Of a DNA stretch of 64,000 nucleotides, positions 62,095 to 64,000 are shown piece after piece. The stretch's first letter is position 1; each line of letters begins with the position of its first letter. This stretch comes from Lucifuga dentata (taxonomy: Eukaryota > Chordata > Actinopteri > Ophidiiformes > Bythitidae). The translations under genes and the position numbers were made by a program. The stretch covers positions 62,001-126,000 of the forward strand of contig VXCM01000481.1 in NCBI GenBank assembly GCA_014773175.1, written 5' to 3'. Below the pieces are notes generated by a model that worked only from the letters and a program-made list of their open reading frames with translations, ran no database searches and had not been told where the DNA came from.

Positions 62095-63371
62095 CAACGA
62101 ACAAACAGTGTTTAATTTAGAAATTAATCATTAGCCTCTCACTGCCAAAATCATCTAACCATAGGAGGAGCACAAGAACCAAGTGTTATACACTGTTGTT
62201 CATGAAGAAGAAGCCAGAGAGAAATTTTACACACAAACCTGAGCTAAATGCTTTAGGAGCATTTTTTCTAACGAGAACATGGCAGAATGCTGCCTTCCTG
62301 CCAGACATTTATATTTATGTTTTCTAGGACAACCGCTAGAGATTATTTTCTTTCCTGATTTATCTTTTGATTATTTTTCAATGAACTGAGTAGTTATTTT
62401 GTTTATAAATTATTAAAAAAAAAAAACCATACAAACATGTATCTGGATTTACTTATTTTCCTCCTTACTTTAAGGACCCCAAAGGGATGCCTTCAAAGCT
62501 GTATATTTTGAACAATCAAGTTAAAACTATCCAAAAGTATTCTAATTTACAAATATATGGAGCCATGAAAAGCATAAACATAAGGGAAGCTGTAACAAAT
62601 ATTTGATAATTGACTAGATAAAAGATTAAAATAACTGGTTGCGTTAATTGTTGTTGAAAAAGTTGACTAATTAAATCTCAGAGTAGTTTATTATTTATTA
62701 TAAATACCACACCAGCAAATGAAATTATAAAGCCATTTACATCATATTCAAGTATATGCTCTGATGTCAACACACTTCAAAAAGAATCTGTAATACACAC
62801 CTTAAAGTCAGTTATTACACATTTACACCACACAAAGTGCCAAATGTACCTTCCTTTAACTAGTTACTCTAACATGGGAATCCAAAGTATAACAGACTTG
62901 TACTCATCGTAGGAAACAGAACACTGAGCAGATGGTTACAACTAGAACAGTAGATTATTTTTATTTGGAGTTCAAATGGTCTGTCAGTCTGGATACATGT
63001 TGAAGAGGTGAAAAGTCTGAGCTCATTCTGTTATTGTTGCCTTTTAATCTGAGCCAACGACACCTACAGCAAAACAATGGTTAAGGCACCAAAGTTCGCT
63101 AACAGCTAGCTGAACATCTTACCTGTAATATCTTACAGGCACAGAGAGAATCGATGTCTGGTGCCACCAGGAGTGCGACTCTCTGAAAGCAACGAGAGAT
63201 GTTACTCAAAACCAGTAAACTTCTCTTTAAAAACAGAAGTGACGTGAACGTAGCTGTGTTAGCAGAATGGTCCAAACTAAGCTAAAGTAAGCTAACTTTA
63301 CAACACACCAAGCAACTTACCTGGTTGGCAACTACTTCATAAAATTCCTTTCTTATGTCCGTGATGAACAT
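56386..63371 (-). CDS. cdc45: Cdc45 replication factor, complete, 18 coding exons
   Basis: Coding exons, 5' to 3' on the minus strand: 63321-63371, 63123-63182, 61944-62036, 61712-61849, 60747-60893, 60608-60666, 60452-60500, 60225-60286, 59479-59529, 59217-59336, 58967-59098, 58755-58853, 58484-58645, 57770-57908, 57601-57684, 57380-57498, 56728-56804, 56386-56450. They total 1707 bp, all in phase, for 568 aa (human 566). The start [88 protein letters not shown] and the end ALITLLS match CDC45. An acidic region ([20 protein letters not shown]) precedes a basic KRRR stretch. Cdc45 is the DHH-superfamily-fold subunit of the Cdc45-MCM-GINS helicase at nuclear replication forks. The donor after 60747-60893 (GTAGAT) is the weakest; it was chosen because it keeps the frame. 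Two MITE copies sit in introns. Confidence 0.96.
59595..60184. mobile_element. MITE family, copy 2 (cdc45 intron)
   Basis: The left end TAAAGGATCATACCACTCAT and its inverted right end, ...GTATGATCCTTTA, begin terminal inverted repeats of about 90 bp. These include GCATGTTTGAGCC and TTTTCATACACGTAA. The element ends about 35 bp from the donor of exon 60225-60286. Its length is inflated by an exact 67-bp duplication around the N at 60006. Confidence 0.85.
59939..60073. repeat. Exact 67-bp direct duplication around N at 60006
   Basis: Positions 59939-60005 equal 60007-60073 (TCAACAAGTAGATTTT...GGTAGGAAC), inside MITE copy 2. Confidence 0.9.
60998..61518. mobile_element. MITE family, copy 3 (cdc45 intron)
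   Basis: The left end TAAAGGACAATGTCAGTGAT...GCATGTTTAAGCCC and the inverted right end GGGCTCAAACATGC...ATTGTCCGTTA are more decayed than copies 1 and 2. The internal words TTTCCCTGTTATTTTTTCAAATC and TTCAAGAT(T)CTACAAGT match the family. It lies in the intron 60894-61711. Confidence 0.75.
61635..61690. repeat. (ATT)n trinucleotide repeat
   Basis: Imperfect ATT run about 20-75 bp from the cdc45 exon 61712-61849, on its 3' (donor) side. Confidence 0.85.
62050..62091. repeat. (GA)n microsatellite
   Basis: GA run close to the acceptor of cdc45 exon 61944-62036; the sense transcript reads (CU)n, part of the polypyrimidine region. Confidence 0.9.
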
Positions 63372-63600
63372 TTTGAAGAGATATTAAAACGCCTTCTGCA
63401 GAATAGCGTTGAATTATTCTTACACGGACTGTTTTCGCTTTGCTGACTCGGAGTCTTTCTGCTGTGTTCCTTGTTAGAAATGTGGCGCCAAATCCTCACG
63501 TCACGTTCAGCCAATCGCTAGTGACGCTCTCCTCACGTCATACCCTGAAACCCCGCCCACTGCCGTAAGAAAACAGCGCCATCTGCTGTCAGAAAAAAGA
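63372..63600 (-). promoter_or_regulatory. cdc45 promoter with E2F, CCAAT, GC-box and CRE-like sites
   Basis: Upstream of the ATG lie GGCGCCAAA (63484-63492; TTTGGCGCC on the gene strand, an E2F consensus), CCAAT (63511-63515), two CACGTCA words (about 63498 and 63534) and CCCCGCCCAC (63551-63560). This fits an S-phase-regulated, TATA-less promoter. A CTCF-like word AGCGCCATCTGCTGT lies at 63575-63589. Confidence 0.65.
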
Positions 63601-64000
63601 AATGTGGTTTACTGACAAGTTCTGAGGCTGACCTTTAAGGAAGTGCGCAAGGCCTGTAATATTTTTGGTGGAATTGATGTAATTTCTTTGGTGTATTTGA
63701 GCTCAGTGATAATATGGACAGTAATTATAGTGATGATATGAAGGTTCTCTGTCATCCAGGTCATTGCATATCTAGTCCTAACAGTTTAAGGCAAGTAGAA
63801 CTTAGTCTTGAAAAGGCTGGATGGTTGAAGAACTGCACCATCTCGGAGTTAGAGCTTGGCATGTTAGGCTCAGAACTTATCAATCAACGCTTTTACAACA
63901 GACAGTCAACCCACCGATTCTAGATAGGATTAGTTATTTTCAGCATTATTGGAGAAAGGCTGCTATGAATAATTAATCTGAGGTTCCATCTATTGTGTAA
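63601..64000. other. Right edge, no gene recognised
   Basis: A 69-codon plus-strand frame at 63714-63923 has no recognisable domain. UFD1, the divergent neighbour of CDC45 in human, is not visible here. Confidence 0.4.

Noticed and set aside
63714..63923. 69-codon frame at the right edge as a possible ufd1 start
   Set aside because: It shows no resemblance to UFD1 and looks like interspersed-repeat DNA.

Overview
The window looks like a teleost (probably percomorph) nuclear scaffold. The evidence is long introns with GT/AG junctions, AT-rich non-coding DNA, very frequent (CA)n and (GA)n microsatellites, fish-type DNA-transposon remnants, and single-copy vertebrate genes. No bacterial, plasmid or CRISPR features are present. 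All calls come from reading the sequence; no search was run.

Layout from left to right. (1) Positions 1-11.3 kb hold the 5' part of a septin5-type gene on the minus strand. Two alternative first coding exons lie at 11067-11112 and 1797-1871 and one shared exon lies at 135-225; the rest of the gene is beyond the left edge. (2) Positions 13.4-37.0 kb hold a complete septin2-type gene on the minus strand, with 11 coding exons, 348 aa and a non-coding first exon near 36.8 kb. (3) Positions 39351-39998 hold an intronless claudin-5 gene on the plus strand. (4) Positions 42330-45482 hold a HIPK-like protein kinase of 1050 aa on the minus strand, with all coding sequence in one exon and two different arrays of protein repeats in its C-terminal two thirds. 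(5) Positions 45.5-56.3 kb hold no gene that I recognise; one short candidate ORF lies at 54769-55047. (6) Positions 56386-63371 hold a complete cdc45 gene on the minus strand (18 coding exons, 568 aa), with an E2F/CCAAT/GC-box promoter near 63.5 kb.

Read in reverse, the order and orientation cdc45(+)-cldn5(-)-septin5(+) match human 22q11.2 as I know it. Two extra genes are inserted: the septin2-type gene and the HIPK-like kinase. The encoded proteins do not form one pathway: septin filaments/GTPases, an endothelial tight-junction claudin, a nuclear kinase, and a component of the CMG replicative helicase.

Non-genic features include a ~520-590 bp MITE family present three times (two copies inside cdc45 introns), a ~750 bp hAT-type element in a septin2 intron, and perfect hairpins at 30764 and 23717. 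There are also many microsatellites, several of them abutting septin2 splice sites. Seventeen single-N positions mark assembly joins. At the four joins in non-simple sequence the N is flanked by exact 63-67 bp direct duplications, which are almost certainly unmerged contig overlaps. One 64-N gap lies at 7974-8037.
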